A DNA stretch of 64,000 bases, from contig CAWJSI010000013.1 of the NCBI GenBank assembly GCA_963845485.1, forward strand, positions 257,301-321,300. The letters are read 5' to 3'. The DNA comes from Bog-756 sp963845485. GTDB lineage: Bacteria > Actinomycetota > Acidimicrobiia > Acidimicrobiales > RAAP-2. The translations under genes were made by a program, and so were the position numbers. The notes under the pieces are model-generated. The model ran no database searches, was not told where the DNA came from, and worked only from the letters and a program-made list of their open reading frames with translations. This document shows positions 16,908 through 25,725 of this stretch, piece after piece. Numbering within the stretch: the stretch's first letter is position 1; each line of letters starts with the position of its first letter.

Positions 16908-19037
16908 TCAGGTCCGGTCCCTGATCGACTCCAAGAAGGCCACCACCTCGGAGCGGTCCACCGTGCGCTTCATGGGCGGGACCCGGGCCAAGAGGGCCCC
17001 CCGGTAGCGGGCGGTGGCCAGCCGGCCGTCGAGCACCGCCACCACCCCCCGGTCCCGGTCCGACCGGATGAGCCGGCCGGCCCCCTGGGCGAGCAGGGTG
17101 CCGGCCCGGGGCAGGTCGACCACGCTGAAGGCCCCGGCTCCGGCCCGGTCCCGCCGGGCCTCGAGCACCGGTTCGTCGGGGCGGGGGAACGGGATGCGGT
17201 CGATGGTGACGAGGCTCAGCGTGGGACCGGGCACGTCCACCCCCTGCCAGTAGCCGAGCGTGGCGAACAACGAGGCGGACTCGTCGGTCCGGAACGCCTC
17301 GACCAGGGCCGGCTTGGGCAGGTCGGACTGGGCCAGGACGGGCAGGTCCAAGCGCTCCCGGAGGGCCTCGACGGCGGCCCGCATGGCCCGCCAGCTGGTG
17401 AACAGGGCGAGGGTCCTCCCGCCCGCCGCCCGGATCAGCACCTCGAGCTCGTCGTGGAGGGCCGGCTCGGACTCCGGGCTCCGGCGATCGGGCAACGACC
17501 GGGCCACGTACAACAGGGCGTGGGTGCGGTAGTCGAACGGACTTCCGACATCGAGCTCGTCGTAGCGGCCCTCGGGAAGGCCCAGTCGCTCGGCCAGGCC
17601 CAACGGGACGGTGGCCGACGTGAGCACGCCGGTCACCTCGCCCCACAGTTGTTCGGCCAGCAGGGGGGCCACGTCGATGGGCGACACCCGCAGGCTCGGG
17701 GCCCGCGACCCGCCGTCGACCCACGCCACCTCGTCGTCGCCGAGCGCGGGCAGGCGGGCGAGGTCGGCGGCCAGGTGGCCGGCGGCCAGCTGGGCCCGGT
17801 CGCGCCGGGACCGCGACGCCCCCGACTCGTCGTCACCGGCGAGGCGGTCCGCCTCACGCAGGTGGTCGATGAGGCGACCCACCCGCCCGGTGGCCAGCGC
17901 CACCACCTGGTGGAGGTCGGGGTCGCCCGAGGGCGCAGCCGCTCGGTGCTCGACCCGCACGGCCCGGGCGGGCTCGGCCAACCCGAGTTCGAAGCCGAGG
18001 GGCTCGGGCGCCTCGTCGACCTCGGGGTGGCTCGACCCTCCGGCCTCGCCCCGGAGGGTGCGGTGGTCCAGGCGCTGTCCGACCACGGGGCGGAGGACGC
18101 GCTGGAGCAGGTCGCCCACCTCGGCCACCCCGTCGGCGGTGTCGAGGGCGCTCGACGAGCCGGCGTCGAGCAGGGGGCGACAGGTGGCGGCCAGGGCCCG
18201 GAAACGACCGGGACCGATCTCGACGCCCAGGCTGTCGGTCATCACCTCTTCCACCTCGTGGGCCTCGTCGAAGACCACCACCGAGTGCGGCGGCAGCACG
18301 GCACCGCCACTGGCCAGGTGGGCCCCGTAGAGGTGGGTGTTCACCACCACGACGTCGGCTTCGGCGGCCCGGCTGCGGGCGGCCTCGGCGAAGCAGTCCC
18401 GGCCCGACGGGCACCGGAAGGCCCCCGGGCACTCGCGGGCCGTGGTCGAGACCATGGCCCAGGCCCGGAAGTGGGGCTCGAAGGCCAGCTCGGCCCGGTC
18501 GCCGGTGTCGGTGTCGTCGGCCCAGTCGACCAGTCGACGGACCTGGTCACCGAGCCGACCCACCTCGGTCGGATCGTCGGGGGCCTGGGCCCGGTCGCCC
18601 CCGTCCGACGAGGCCGTCAGCGGGTCATCGGCGTCAGGGGGATCGGCGGAGGCGGGTTGCAAGGTCATCTGGTCGCCCCGACCGCCTATCTCGGCCACCC
18701 GCTGGCGGCACAGGTAGTTGCTGCGACCTTTCAGGACGGCGAAGGTGAACCCGCCGGAGGCGGCCCCGGCCACCTGGGGGAGGTCGTTGTGGGCCAACTG
18801 GTCCTGCAGGGCCTTGGTGGCGGTGGCGACCACCACCCGCTCGCCCGAGAGTGCGGCCGGGATGAGATAGGCCAGGGACTTGCCGGTGCCCGTCCCGGCC
18901 TGGACGACCAGATGGCGTCGCTGGGCCACCGAGCGGGCCACGGCCTGGGCCATGTCCTGTTGGCCCGAACGGGCCTCACCGCCACCGGGGAGCCCGGCCG
19001 TGACCGCCGCCAGCGTGCCGGTCACGTCGTCGGGCAT
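16908..19037 (-). CDS. DinG/XPD-type ATP-dependent DNA helicase
   Basis: 709 residues. GQQDMAQAVA (Q-like motif), Walker A QAGTGTGKSLAY and DEAH box VVVFDEAHEVEE mark superfamily 2. Four cysteines of the iron-sulfur domain are present: NYLCRQR, then ECPGAFRCPSGRDCF. Motif VI is QGAGRLIRSDRDRGV. DinG-type enzymes unwind 5'-3' and resolve R-loops or forks. It stands alone, convergent with era. Confidence 0.94.
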   Translation of the reverse strand: MPDDVTGTLAAVTAGLPGGGEARSGQQDMAQAVARSVAQRRHLVVQAGTGTGKSLAYLIPAALSGERVVVATATKALQDQLAHNDLPQVAGAASGGFTFAVLKGRSNYLCRQRVAEIGGRGDQMTLQPASADPPDADDPLTASSDGGDRAQAPDDPTEVGRLGDQVRRLVDWADDTDTGDRAELAFEPHFRAWAMVSTTARECPGAFRCPSGRDCFAEAARSRAAEADVVVVNTHLYGAHLASGGAVLPPHSVVVFDEAHEVEEVMTDSLGVEIGPGRFRALAATCRPLLDAGSSSALDTADGVAEVGDLLQRVLRPVVGQRLDHRTLRGEAGGSSHPEVDEAPEPLGFELGLAEPARAVRVEHRAAAPSGDPDLHQVVALATGRVGRLIDHLREADRLAGDDESGASRSRRDRAQLAAGHLAADLARLPALGDDEVAWVDGGSRAPSLRVSPIDVAPLLAEQLWGEVTGVLTSATVPLGLAERLGLPEGRYDELDVGSPFDYRTHALLYVARSLPDRRSPESEPALHDELEVLIRAAGGRTLALFTSWRAMRAAVEALRERLDLPVLAQSDLPKPALVEAFRTDESASLFATLGYWQGVDVPGPTLSLVTIDRIPFPRPDEPVLEARRDRAGAGAFSVVDLPRAGTLLAQGAGRLIRSDRDRGVVAVLDGRLATARYRGALLARVPPMKRTVDRSEVVAFLESIRDRT

Positions 19038-19090
19038 CCACCGACCCTACCGGCGGCCCCGACCGGCCCCCGACACCCATGGGCGGTGGC

Positions 19091-19849
19091 TCAGTGCCAC
19101 TCGACGGCCAGGCCTACGGCCACGCCGAGACCCACGACGACGATGACCCAGCGCAGGAGCTTGGCGGGCAGGCGACGGCCGAAGCGTCCACCGACCTGAC
19201 CGCCGATGATCGAGCCTGCGGCGATCAGGCCGGCCACGTCCCAGGCGATGTGGGTGGTGGCGATGAAGAACACGCCGGCCACCGCGTTCACCACCAGGGC
19301 CAGCACGTTCTTCACACCGTTCAACCGTTGGAGGTCGTCGTCGATGAAGATGGCCAGCAGGGCGATGAGGATGACCCCCTGGGCGGCGCCGAAGTAGCCC
19401 CCGTAGACACCGGTGAGGAAGACCCCGACGAGGAGGCCGGCCCCGCCGTGGAGGCGCCGGTTACCCCGTCGCTCCAGCCCGGCGCTGATCCGCGGCTGGG
19501 CCGCCATCAACAGGGCGGCGATGGCGATGAGGACGGGCACGGCGGCCTTGAAGACGCCGTGGGGGAGGGAGAGCAACAAGATGGCCCCGGCCAGGCCGCC
19601 GAGGAGGGATGCCGATCCCAGCTGGAGGACCCGGGTGCGTTGGCCCACCAGCTCCCGGCGGTAGGCCGTCACCGCGCTGACGCTGCCGGGCACCAGCCCG
19701 ACGGTGTTGGACACGTTGGCCAACACCGGCGGGTAGCCCAGGGCCAACAGGGTGGGGAAGGTGATCAGTGAGCCCGAGCCGACGATCACGTTGACCGTGC
19801 CGGCCGCCAATCCGGCGGCGAAGATGGCCAGAGCGTCCTGCGGTGACAT
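19091..19849 (-). CDS. TSUP family permease (TauE/SafE)
   Basis: 252 residues with about eight hydrophobic segments. Family features are GSGSLITFPTLLALGYPP, NVSNTVGLVPGSVSAVTAYR and GVYGGYFGAAQGV in the second repeat. TSUP proteins move small sulfur or organic anions across the membrane; the substrate here is unknown. Divergent from uppS over about 120 bases. Confidence 0.93.
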   Translation of the reverse strand: MSPQDALAIFAAGLAAGTVNVIVGSGSLITFPTLLALGYPPVLANVSNTVGLVPGSVSAVTAYRRELVGQRTRVLQLGSASLLGGLAGAILLLSLPHGVFKAAVPVLIAIAALLMAAQPRISAGLERRGNRRLHGGAGLLVGVFLTGVYGGYFGAAQGVILIALLAIFIDDDLQRLNGVKNVLALVVNAVAGVFFIATTHIAWDVAGLIAAGSIIGGQVGGRFGRRLPAKLLRWVIVVVGLGVAVGLAVEWH

Positions 19850-19973
19850 GGGCAGGGTCTAGTCCCCACAGCGCGCCGACTCAACACTCGGTGGGGTCGA
19901 CGGGCCCGACGCGGGGGGCGGGGCCCGAGCAGGCCAGGCACGGGATCGGGCCTGGAGGCGATAGGTTCGCGGC

Positions 19974-20744
19974 GTGCAATCCGACCAGTCAGGGCCCGAG
20001 GGCACGGGCGAGCCCCGGCGGCCCACGGTGACCGCCGCCGACCTGCTCGGCGGTCCCATCCCGGCGCACGTGGCCTGCGTCATGGACGGCAACGGACGGT
20101 GGGCGGCTCGTCGGGGACTGGCCCGCACCGAGGGTCATGCTGCCGGGGAGGCCGCCCTCCTCGATGCCGTGGAGGGCGCACTGGACCTGGGCATCCCCTG
20201 GATCACCATGTACGCCTTCTCCACCGAGAATTGGCGGCGACCGGCCGACGAGGTGCGGTATCTGATGGGCTTCAACGAGAGCCTGCTGATGCGACGTCGT
20301 GACGAGCTCCACGACAAGGGGGTGCGGATCCGCTTCGCCGGGCGACGGGACTGGCGGGTGCCCAAGCGGGTGCTCCGGCGCATGGACGAGTCGATCGACC
20401 TCACCTCAGCCAATCGGCGTTGCACCCTGACCATGGCGTTCAACTACGGGGGTCGGGCAGAAATCGTCGACGCCGTCCAGCGCCTGGTGGCCGACGGCGT
20501 GGCCGCCGACAAGGTCAACGAGAAGGCCATCCGGTCCCGGCTGTACTTCCCCGACCAGCCCGACCCCGACCTGGTCATCCGGACCTCGGGCGAGCACCGG
20601 ATCTCCAACTTCCTCCTGTGGCAGCTGGCCTACAGCGAGCTGGTCTTCGACGACGTCTTGTGGCCCGACTTCCGTCGGGGCCATCTCTTCGAGGCCGTGC
20701 GCGACTTCCAGCAGCGCCAGCGCCGGTTCGGCGGTGTCCAGTGA
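19974..20744 (+). CDS. uppS: Isoprenyl diphosphate synthase (undecaprenyl type)
   Basis: 256 residues from GTG 19974. The cis-prenyltransferase blocks are present: HVACVMDGNGRWA (catalytic Asp), GHAAGEAALLDAV, AFSTENWRRP, and the C-terminal DLVIRTSGEHRISNFLLWQ and DVLWPDF. It makes the polyprenyl carrier for cell-wall and surface glycans. The stop overlaps the next start (GTGA). Chain length cannot be read; an actinobacterium may make decaprenyl or similar. Confidence 0.96.
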   Translation: MQSDQSGPEGTGEPRRPTVTAADLLGGPIPAHVACVMDGNGRWAARRGLARTEGHAAGEAALLDAVEGALDLGIPWITMYAFSTENWRRPADEVRYLMGFNESLLMRRRDELHDKGVRIRFAGRRDWRVPKRVLRRMDESIDLTSANRRCTLTMAFNYGGRAEIVDAVQRLVADGVAADKVNEKAIRSRLYFPDQPDPDLVIRTSGEHRISNFLLWQLAYSELVFDDVLWPDFRRGHLFEAVRDFQQRQRRFGGVQ

Positions 20745-21061
20745 TCCGTCGACCCGACGATGCCGGAGGCGTCTGGATCATCACCGGCCTCGTGGTCGGG
20801 GCCATCGTCTACGCCGGCATGGTCCTCATGATGATCGCCGGCTTCACGGTCGTGGCCCCCCTCGTGGTCATCCCGCCGGTGCTCGCCGCACTGATCGGTG
20901 CCAACAACCTGATCGGTGGGGGACGGACCCACGGCCGCTCCTCGGGCCGACCGGTCGGCCAGGGCCAGGCGCCGCTGTCGTCGAGCGGTCCGAACGGCAC
21001 CCTGCCCCCGGTACCGCCGTCGGCCGAGGCTGTCCCCGAGGAGGGACGCAGGCCCCGATGA
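20741..21061 (+). CDS. Small membrane protein between uppS and recO
   Basis: 106 residues. Two adjacent hydrophobic segments (about 10-32 and 34-58) are followed by a Gly/Ser/Pro-rich soluble tail. GTG 20741 overlaps the uppS stop and its own stop overlaps the recO ATG, so it is coupled on both sides. No family recognised. Confidence 0.8.
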   Translation: MIRRPDDAGGVWIITGLVVGAIVYAGMVLMMIAGFTVVAPLVVIPPVLAALIGANNLIGGGRTHGRSSGRPVGQGQAPLSSSGPNGTLPPVPPSAEAVPEEGRRPR

Positions 21062-21783
21062 CCTTGTTCCGCGACCGGGGCATGGTGCTGCGCACCATCC
21101 GGCTGGGCGAGGCCGATCGGATCGTGACCCTGATGACCGAGGAGCACGGCAAGGTGCGGGCCGTGGCCAAAGGGGTCCGGCGCACCACCTCCAAGTTCGG
21201 GTCACGCCTCGAGCCGCTCAGTCACGTGGCCCTGCTGGGCTGGCAGGGCCGCGGCGATCTGGACACCATCAACCAGGTCGAGGTCATCGACACCAACCGG
21301 GTGGTGCGCGAGGACCTCGACCGGATGGCTGCGGCCATGTCCATGCTGGAGGTCGTCGACCAGATCGGCCAGGAGCGGCACGGAAACCCGCGGCTCTACG
21401 AGATGCTGGTCGGGGCCATCGCCGCCCTGGCCGAGCAGAACTCCCCGCTGGTGGCCCCGGCCTTCTTCCTCAAGGTGCTGGCCCTCGAGGGCTCCGCCCC
21501 CGTGCTCGACGGCTGCGTGTCGTGCGGCGAGGAGGATCCCGACCTGCTGGTGGCCTTCGACCTCGTGGAGGGCGGCGTGCTCTGCCGGAACTGCCGGCGG
21601 GGCCGACCGCTCTCACCGGCCGGCCTCGACCTGCTGCGTCGGACCCTCGGTGGGGGCCTGGCGGGGGTGTTGGCCGAGCCCCGCTCGCCGGTTACCGACG
21701 AGATCACCGCGCTGGCCACCGAGGCGATGGAGGGCCATCTCGACCGCCGGCTCCGCTCGGTGCGTTCGAGCCAGGTGTCCTGA
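21058..21783 (+). CDS. recO: DNA repair protein RecO
   Basis: 241 residues from ATG 21058. The OB-fold N-terminus reads DRGMVLRTIRLGEADRIVTL. The C-terminal zinc finger has two CxxC pairs, CVSCGEED and LCRNCRRG. RecO loads RecA on SSB-coated gaps with RecR. The longer in-frame extension to 20734 is the neighbouring gene in another frame and is not part of it. Photolyase starts one base after the stop, giving a small DNA-repair pair. Confidence 0.96.
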   Translation: MTLFRDRGMVLRTIRLGEADRIVTLMTEEHGKVRAVAKGVRRTTSKFGSRLEPLSHVALLGWQGRGDLDTINQVEVIDTNRVVREDLDRMAAAMSMLEVVDQIGQERHGNPRLYEMLVGAIAALAEQNSPLVAPAFFLKVLALEGSAPVLDGCVSCGEEDPDLLVAFDLVEGGVLCRNCRRGRPLSPAGLDLLRRTLGGGLAGVLAEPRSPVTDEITALATEAMEGHLDRRLRSVRSSQVS

Positions 21784-21784
21784 G

Positions 21785-23173
21785 ATGCCCGGCACGGCCG
21801 GAGCCTCCGGTCCGGCCGTCGGCCGGCCCCGGGGCACCACGGTGATCTGGTTCCGGCGGGACCTGCGGACCGCCGACCACCCCGCCCTACTGGCGGCCGT
21901 GGCCGAGGCGTCCTCGGCCGGCAGCACCGTCGCCCCCCTGTTCGTGGTGGACGAGACCCTCGTGGCGTCGTCGGGGGCCAACCGGCGTGCTTTCCTCGCT
22001 GGCTCGCTGACCGACCTCGACACCCAACTCGAGGGATCGTTGACGCTCCGGGCCGGTCGCCCCGAGGAGGTGGTGCCCTCCTTCGCCGCCGAAGTGGGGG
22101 CGAGCACCGTGTACGCCACCGGTGACACCGCCCCCTACGGCCGGCGACGGGACGCACGAGTGGCGGCGGCCCTCGAGGGGTTGGGCGCGACGCTCGCCCG
22201 GCTGGGCTCCCCCTACGCCGTGTCCCCGGGTCGGGTGCGGACACAGGGCGGGGCTCCCTACCGGGTCTTCACGCCGTTCCGCCGGGGTTGGGAGGCCGAG
22301 GGCTGGCCCCCACCCTCGGCGACCCCGACCGGGGTGCGGTGGTCGTCCGTCGAGTCCGACACCACCGTGGAGGACGTGGCGACGACGGCTGCCTCGCCGG
22401 CGCTGCCGGTCCCCGGACTCACCGCAGCCAACGAGGCCCTCGACCGGTTCATCGCCGCCCCGGTCGAGCGGTACGGCGACGAGCGGGACCGGCCCGACCA
22501 CGAGGGGACGTCTCGCCTCTCGCCCTACCTGCGCTTCGGCACGATCCATCCCCGCCAGGTGCTGGCCCGCCTCCCGGGGGGTGCGGGGGCAGGAGTGTTC
22601 CGCTCCGAGCTGGCCTGGCGGGAGTTCTACGCCGACGTCCTCTGGCACCATCCCGCTTCGGGGTGGGCGAACTTCCAGGCGGTGGGGGACCACCTCCGAT
22701 GGGACTCGGGTCCCGAGGCCGACGAGCGCTTTGCCGCCTGGGCAGCCGGCCTCACCGGTTTCCCCCTGGTCGATGCGGGCATGCGCCAGCTCCTCGCCGA
22801 GGGGTGGATGCACAACCGGGTCCGCATGCTGACCGCCTCGTTTCTGGTCAAGGACCTCCACCTCGACTGGCGCCGCGGGGCCCGGCACTTCCTCGACCTC
22901 CTGGTGGACGGCGACCTCGCCTCCAACAACCACGGGTGGCAGTGGGTGGCCGGGACGGGCACCGATGCCGCCCCCTTCCACCGGGTGTTCAATCCCACCC
23001 TGCAGGCCGACCGGTTCGACCCCGACGGCGCCTACGTCCGGACCTACGTTCCCGAGGTCGGCGGCACCGACTATCCAGACCCCGTCGTCGACCATCCCAC
23101 CGAGCGGGCCGAGGCCCTCAGGCGCTGGGAGGAGGCCAAGCTGTCCCTCGCCGCTGCCGGTCCGTCCCGGTGA
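21785..23173 (+). CDS. phr: Deoxyribodipyrimidine photolyase
   Basis: 462 residues. VIWFRRDLRTADHPAL opens the antenna-binding domain. The FAD domain has SPYLRFGTIHPRQVL, LAWREFYADVLWHHP, FPLVDAGMRQLLAEGWMHNR and SNNHGWQWVAGTGTDAAPF, the signature of class I CPD photolyases. It repairs UV dimers using blue light. The stop overlaps the hemW start (GTGA). A cryptochrome-like role cannot be excluded, but all repair landmarks are present. Confidence 0.95.
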   Translation: MPGTAGASGPAVGRPRGTTVIWFRRDLRTADHPALLAAVAEASSAGSTVAPLFVVDETLVASSGANRRAFLAGSLTDLDTQLEGSLTLRAGRPEEVVPSFAAEVGASTVYATGDTAPYGRRRDARVAAALEGLGATLARLGSPYAVSPGRVRTQGGAPYRVFTPFRRGWEAEGWPPPSATPTGVRWSSVESDTTVEDVATTAASPALPVPGLTAANEALDRFIAAPVERYGDERDRPDHEGTSRLSPYLRFGTIHPRQVLARLPGGAGAGVFRSELAWREFYADVLWHHPASGWANFQAVGDHLRWDSGPEADERFAAWAAGLTGFPLVDAGMRQLLAEGWMHNRVRMLTASFLVKDLHLDWRRGARHFLDLLVDGDLASNNHGWQWVAGTGTDAAPFHRVFNPTLQADRFDPDGAYVRTYVPEVGGTDYPDPVVDHPTERAEALRRWEEAKLSLAAAGPSR

Positions 23174-24336
23174 GTGCCGCCCCGCCCTTCGGGGTCTACG
23201 TCCACGTCCCGTTCTGCCGGGCCCGCTGTGACTACTGCGCGTTCGCCACCTATACCGACCGGGACCATCTGATGGAGGCCTACGCCGCCGCCTGCTCCGT
23301 CGAAGTGGAGCGCGCCGTCGGGGAGGGGATGCCTCCGGCCACGTCGGTCTTCTTCGGTGGCGGAACCCCGTCCCGACTCCCAGCCGACCTGTTGGCCGGG
23401 ATCCTCGCTTCGGTGCCCCGCCGGACCGGCGCCGAGGTAACCGTCGAGTGCAATCCCGAGGACGCCGACGCCGACCGGCTGGCCGAGTACCGGGCGGCCG
23501 GGGTGAACCGGATCTCCCTCGGCGTGCAGTCGACCGTCCCCCACGTGCTCGCCGGCCTGGGTCGCCGCCACGGCTCGGACCGGGCCACCGAGGCGGCCGA
23601 GGCGGTGGCGGGCGCCGGATTCGACTCGTGGAGCATGGACCTGATCATCGGGGGCTCGGGGGAGCGCGATGCCGACTGGAGGCAGAGCCTGGAAGACGTC
23701 CTCTCCCTGGCCTCGCCGCCCCCGCACCTGAGCGCCTACTCGCTCACCGTCGAGCCGGGCACCCCGCTCGCCGCGGCCCCCGACCGTCATCCCGACGAGG
23801 ACGCCCAGGCCGGCCGGTACGAGGAGGCCGACTCGGTGCTGACCGCGGCGGGCTACCGGTGGGAGGAGATCTCCAACTGGTCACTCCCCGGCCACGAGTG
23901 CCGCCACAACGGCCTCTACTGGGCCCAGGGTGACTACCGGGGCATCGGGTCGGCGGCCCACTCCCACAGTCACGGCCGACGGTGGTGGAATGTCCGGACC
24001 CCCGACCGCTACGTGGCGGCCATCGGCGCCGGCCGTTCCGCGCTGGCCGGGGAGGAGGTGCTCACCCCTGAGCAGCGCCGCTTCGAGGCCCTCGCCCTGG
24101 GCCTGCGCACCCCGGCCGGGGTACCGACCGACTCCCTACCTCGTGACCCGGACCTCGACGACCTGGTGGTCCGATCCGGGGGTCGTGCCGTGCTGACCGT
24201 CCGGGGACGCCTGCTGGCCAACGCCGTCACCACCCGTCTCCTCTCCGGGGTCGACGACGAGATGGACGGCGGGTGGGCCGGGGAGGCCGTGGTCGCCACT
24301 CCCGGGTCAGCCGGTACCATTCGTCCCTATGCCTGA
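23170..24336 (+). CDS. hemW: Radical SAM haem chaperone HemW
   Basis: 388 residues from GTG 23170. The radical-SAM CxxxCxxC is CRARCDYC, preceded by VYVHVPF as in HemW/HemN. FFGGGTPSRLP, VECNPEDAD, ISLGVQS and MDLIIGGSGE follow. HemW proteins have the CDYC form of the cluster motif and lack the HemN-specific N-terminus, which fits here. Its last eight bases overlap glyS. Confidence 0.94.
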   Translation: MSAAPPFGVYVHVPFCRARCDYCAFATYTDRDHLMEAYAAACSVEVERAVGEGMPPATSVFFGGGTPSRLPADLLAGILASVPRRTGAEVTVECNPEDADADRLAEYRAAGVNRISLGVQSTVPHVLAGLGRRHGSDRATEAAEAVAGAGFDSWSMDLIIGGSGERDADWRQSLEDVLSLASPPPHLSAYSLTVEPGTPLAAAPDRHPDEDAQAGRYEEADSVLTAAGYRWEEISNWSLPGHECRHNGLYWAQGDYRGIGSAAHSHSHGRRWWNVRTPDRYVAAIGAGRSALAGEEVLTPEQRRFEALALGLRTPAGVPTDSLPRDPDLDDLVVRSGGRAVLTVRGRLLANAVTTRLLSGVDDEMDGGWAGEAVVATPGSAGTIRPYA

Positions 24337-25660
24337 CCCGGAAGTACCGACCGACGCGCCCGACGACCTGATGGAGAAGATCGTCTCGCTGTGCAAGCGA
24401 CGCGGCTTCATCTTCCAGTCGGCCGAGATCTACGGTGGCTTCCGTTCCACCTACGACTACGGCCCGTTGGGTGTGAACCTCCTACGCAACGTCAAGAACG
24501 CCTGGTGGGAGGCCATGGTGCAGCGACGCGACGACGTGGTCGGCCTCGACGCCTCGATCTTGTCCCCGCCGGCCGTCTGGGAGGCGTCCGGTCATCTCTC
24601 CAACTTCACGGACCCCCTGGTGGACTGTCGGAAGTGTCACCAGCGATGGCGTCAGGACAAGATCGACGGGGTGTGTCCCAACTGCGGCTCCACCGAGTTC
24701 ACCGAGGCTCGTGCCTTCAATCTCATGTTCAAGACCCACGCCGGACCGCTGGAAAACGAAGGGGCCGTGGCCTACCTCCGCCCCGAGACGGCCCAGGGCA
24801 TGTTCATCAACTTCGCCAACGTGCTCCAGACCACCCGGAAGAAGCCCCCCTTCGGCATCGCCCAGGTGGGCAAGTCGTTCCGTAACGAGATCACCCCCCA
24901 GAACTTCGTCTTTCGGACCCGCGAGTTCGAGCAGATGGAGATGGAGTACTTCGTCCCCCCGGCCGAGGCCCAGCAGTGGTTCGAGTACTGGTTGGACGAG
25001 CGGTTCCGCTGGTACACCGACCTCGGCATACCCGCCGAGCAGCTCCACCTGCGCCATCACGACGCCTCGGAACTTTCGCACTACTCGGCGGGGACGGCCG
25101 ACGTGGAGTTCCTCTTCCCCTGGGGATGGGACGAACTGGAAGGCATCGCCAATCGCACCGACTTCGATCTGTTGGCCCATGCGGCCGCCTCGGGCGAGCG
25201 CCTCGAGTACTTCGACCAGGCCTCGGGCGAGCGCTACGTCCCCTACGTCATCGAGCCGGCCGCCGGTGCCACCCGGACCATGATGGCTTTCTTGCTGTCG
25301 GCCTACCACGAGGACGTGGTCGGTGGTGAGGCCCGCTCGGTGCTGCGGCTGCATCCGAGGCTGGCCCCCTATCAGGTCGGGGTGCTGCCCCTGTCCAAGA
25401 AGGAGACGCTCGAACCCCTGGCCCGCCAGGTGCTGGCCTCCCTCCAACCGCACTTCATGTGCGACTACGACACCACCCAGTCGATCGGGAAGCGCTACCG
25501 CCGCCAGGACGAGGTGGGCACCCCGTGGTGCGTCACCATCGACTTCGATTCGCTGGAGGACCGGTCCGTGACAGTGCGCGACCGCGACACGACCGAACAG
25601 GTCCGGATACCGATAGACGGGCTGGTGACCGAACTCCGGGCCCGCATGGATCGCGTCTGA
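24329..25660 (+). CDS. glyS: Glycyl-tRNA synthetase, class II dimeric type
   Basis: 443 residues. FIFQSAEIYGGFRSTYDYGP and GHLSNFTDPLVDC at the N-terminus, a CPNCG zinc pair, motif 2 SFRNEITPQNFVFRTREFEQ, and motif 3 in the C-terminal half are all seen. It is the alpha2 type found in actinobacteria. Start ATG 24329 lies inside the end of hemW. The C-terminal anticodon-binding domain is complete (ends near TELRARMDRV). Confidence 0.96.
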   Translation: MPDPEVPTDAPDDLMEKIVSLCKRRGFIFQSAEIYGGFRSTYDYGPLGVNLLRNVKNAWWEAMVQRRDDVVGLDASILSPPAVWEASGHLSNFTDPLVDCRKCHQRWRQDKIDGVCPNCGSTEFTEARAFNLMFKTHAGPLENEGAVAYLRPETAQGMFINFANVLQTTRKKPPFGIAQVGKSFRNEITPQNFVFRTREFEQMEMEYFVPPAEAQQWFEYWLDERFRWYTDLGIPAEQLHLRHHDASELSHYSAGTADVEFLFPWGWDELEGIANRTDFDLLAHAAASGERLEYFDQASGERYVPYVIEPAAGATRTMMAFLLSAYHEDVVGGEARSVLRLHPRLAPYQVGVLPLSKKETLEPLARQVLASLQPHFMCDYDTTQSIGKRYRRQDEVGTPWCVTIDFDSLEDRSVTVRDRDTTEQVRIPIDGLVTELRARMDRV

Positions 25661-25725
25661 TTCGGCCGGGCGTCGCCGGGCGACCCATCACCGGCCGACC
25701 GAACAGAGTGTGCGATCATCGCGCC

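Noticed and set aside
17454..19199. 581-residue plus-strand frame
   Set aside because: Antisense to the DinG-type helicase, whose motifs are complete on the other strand.
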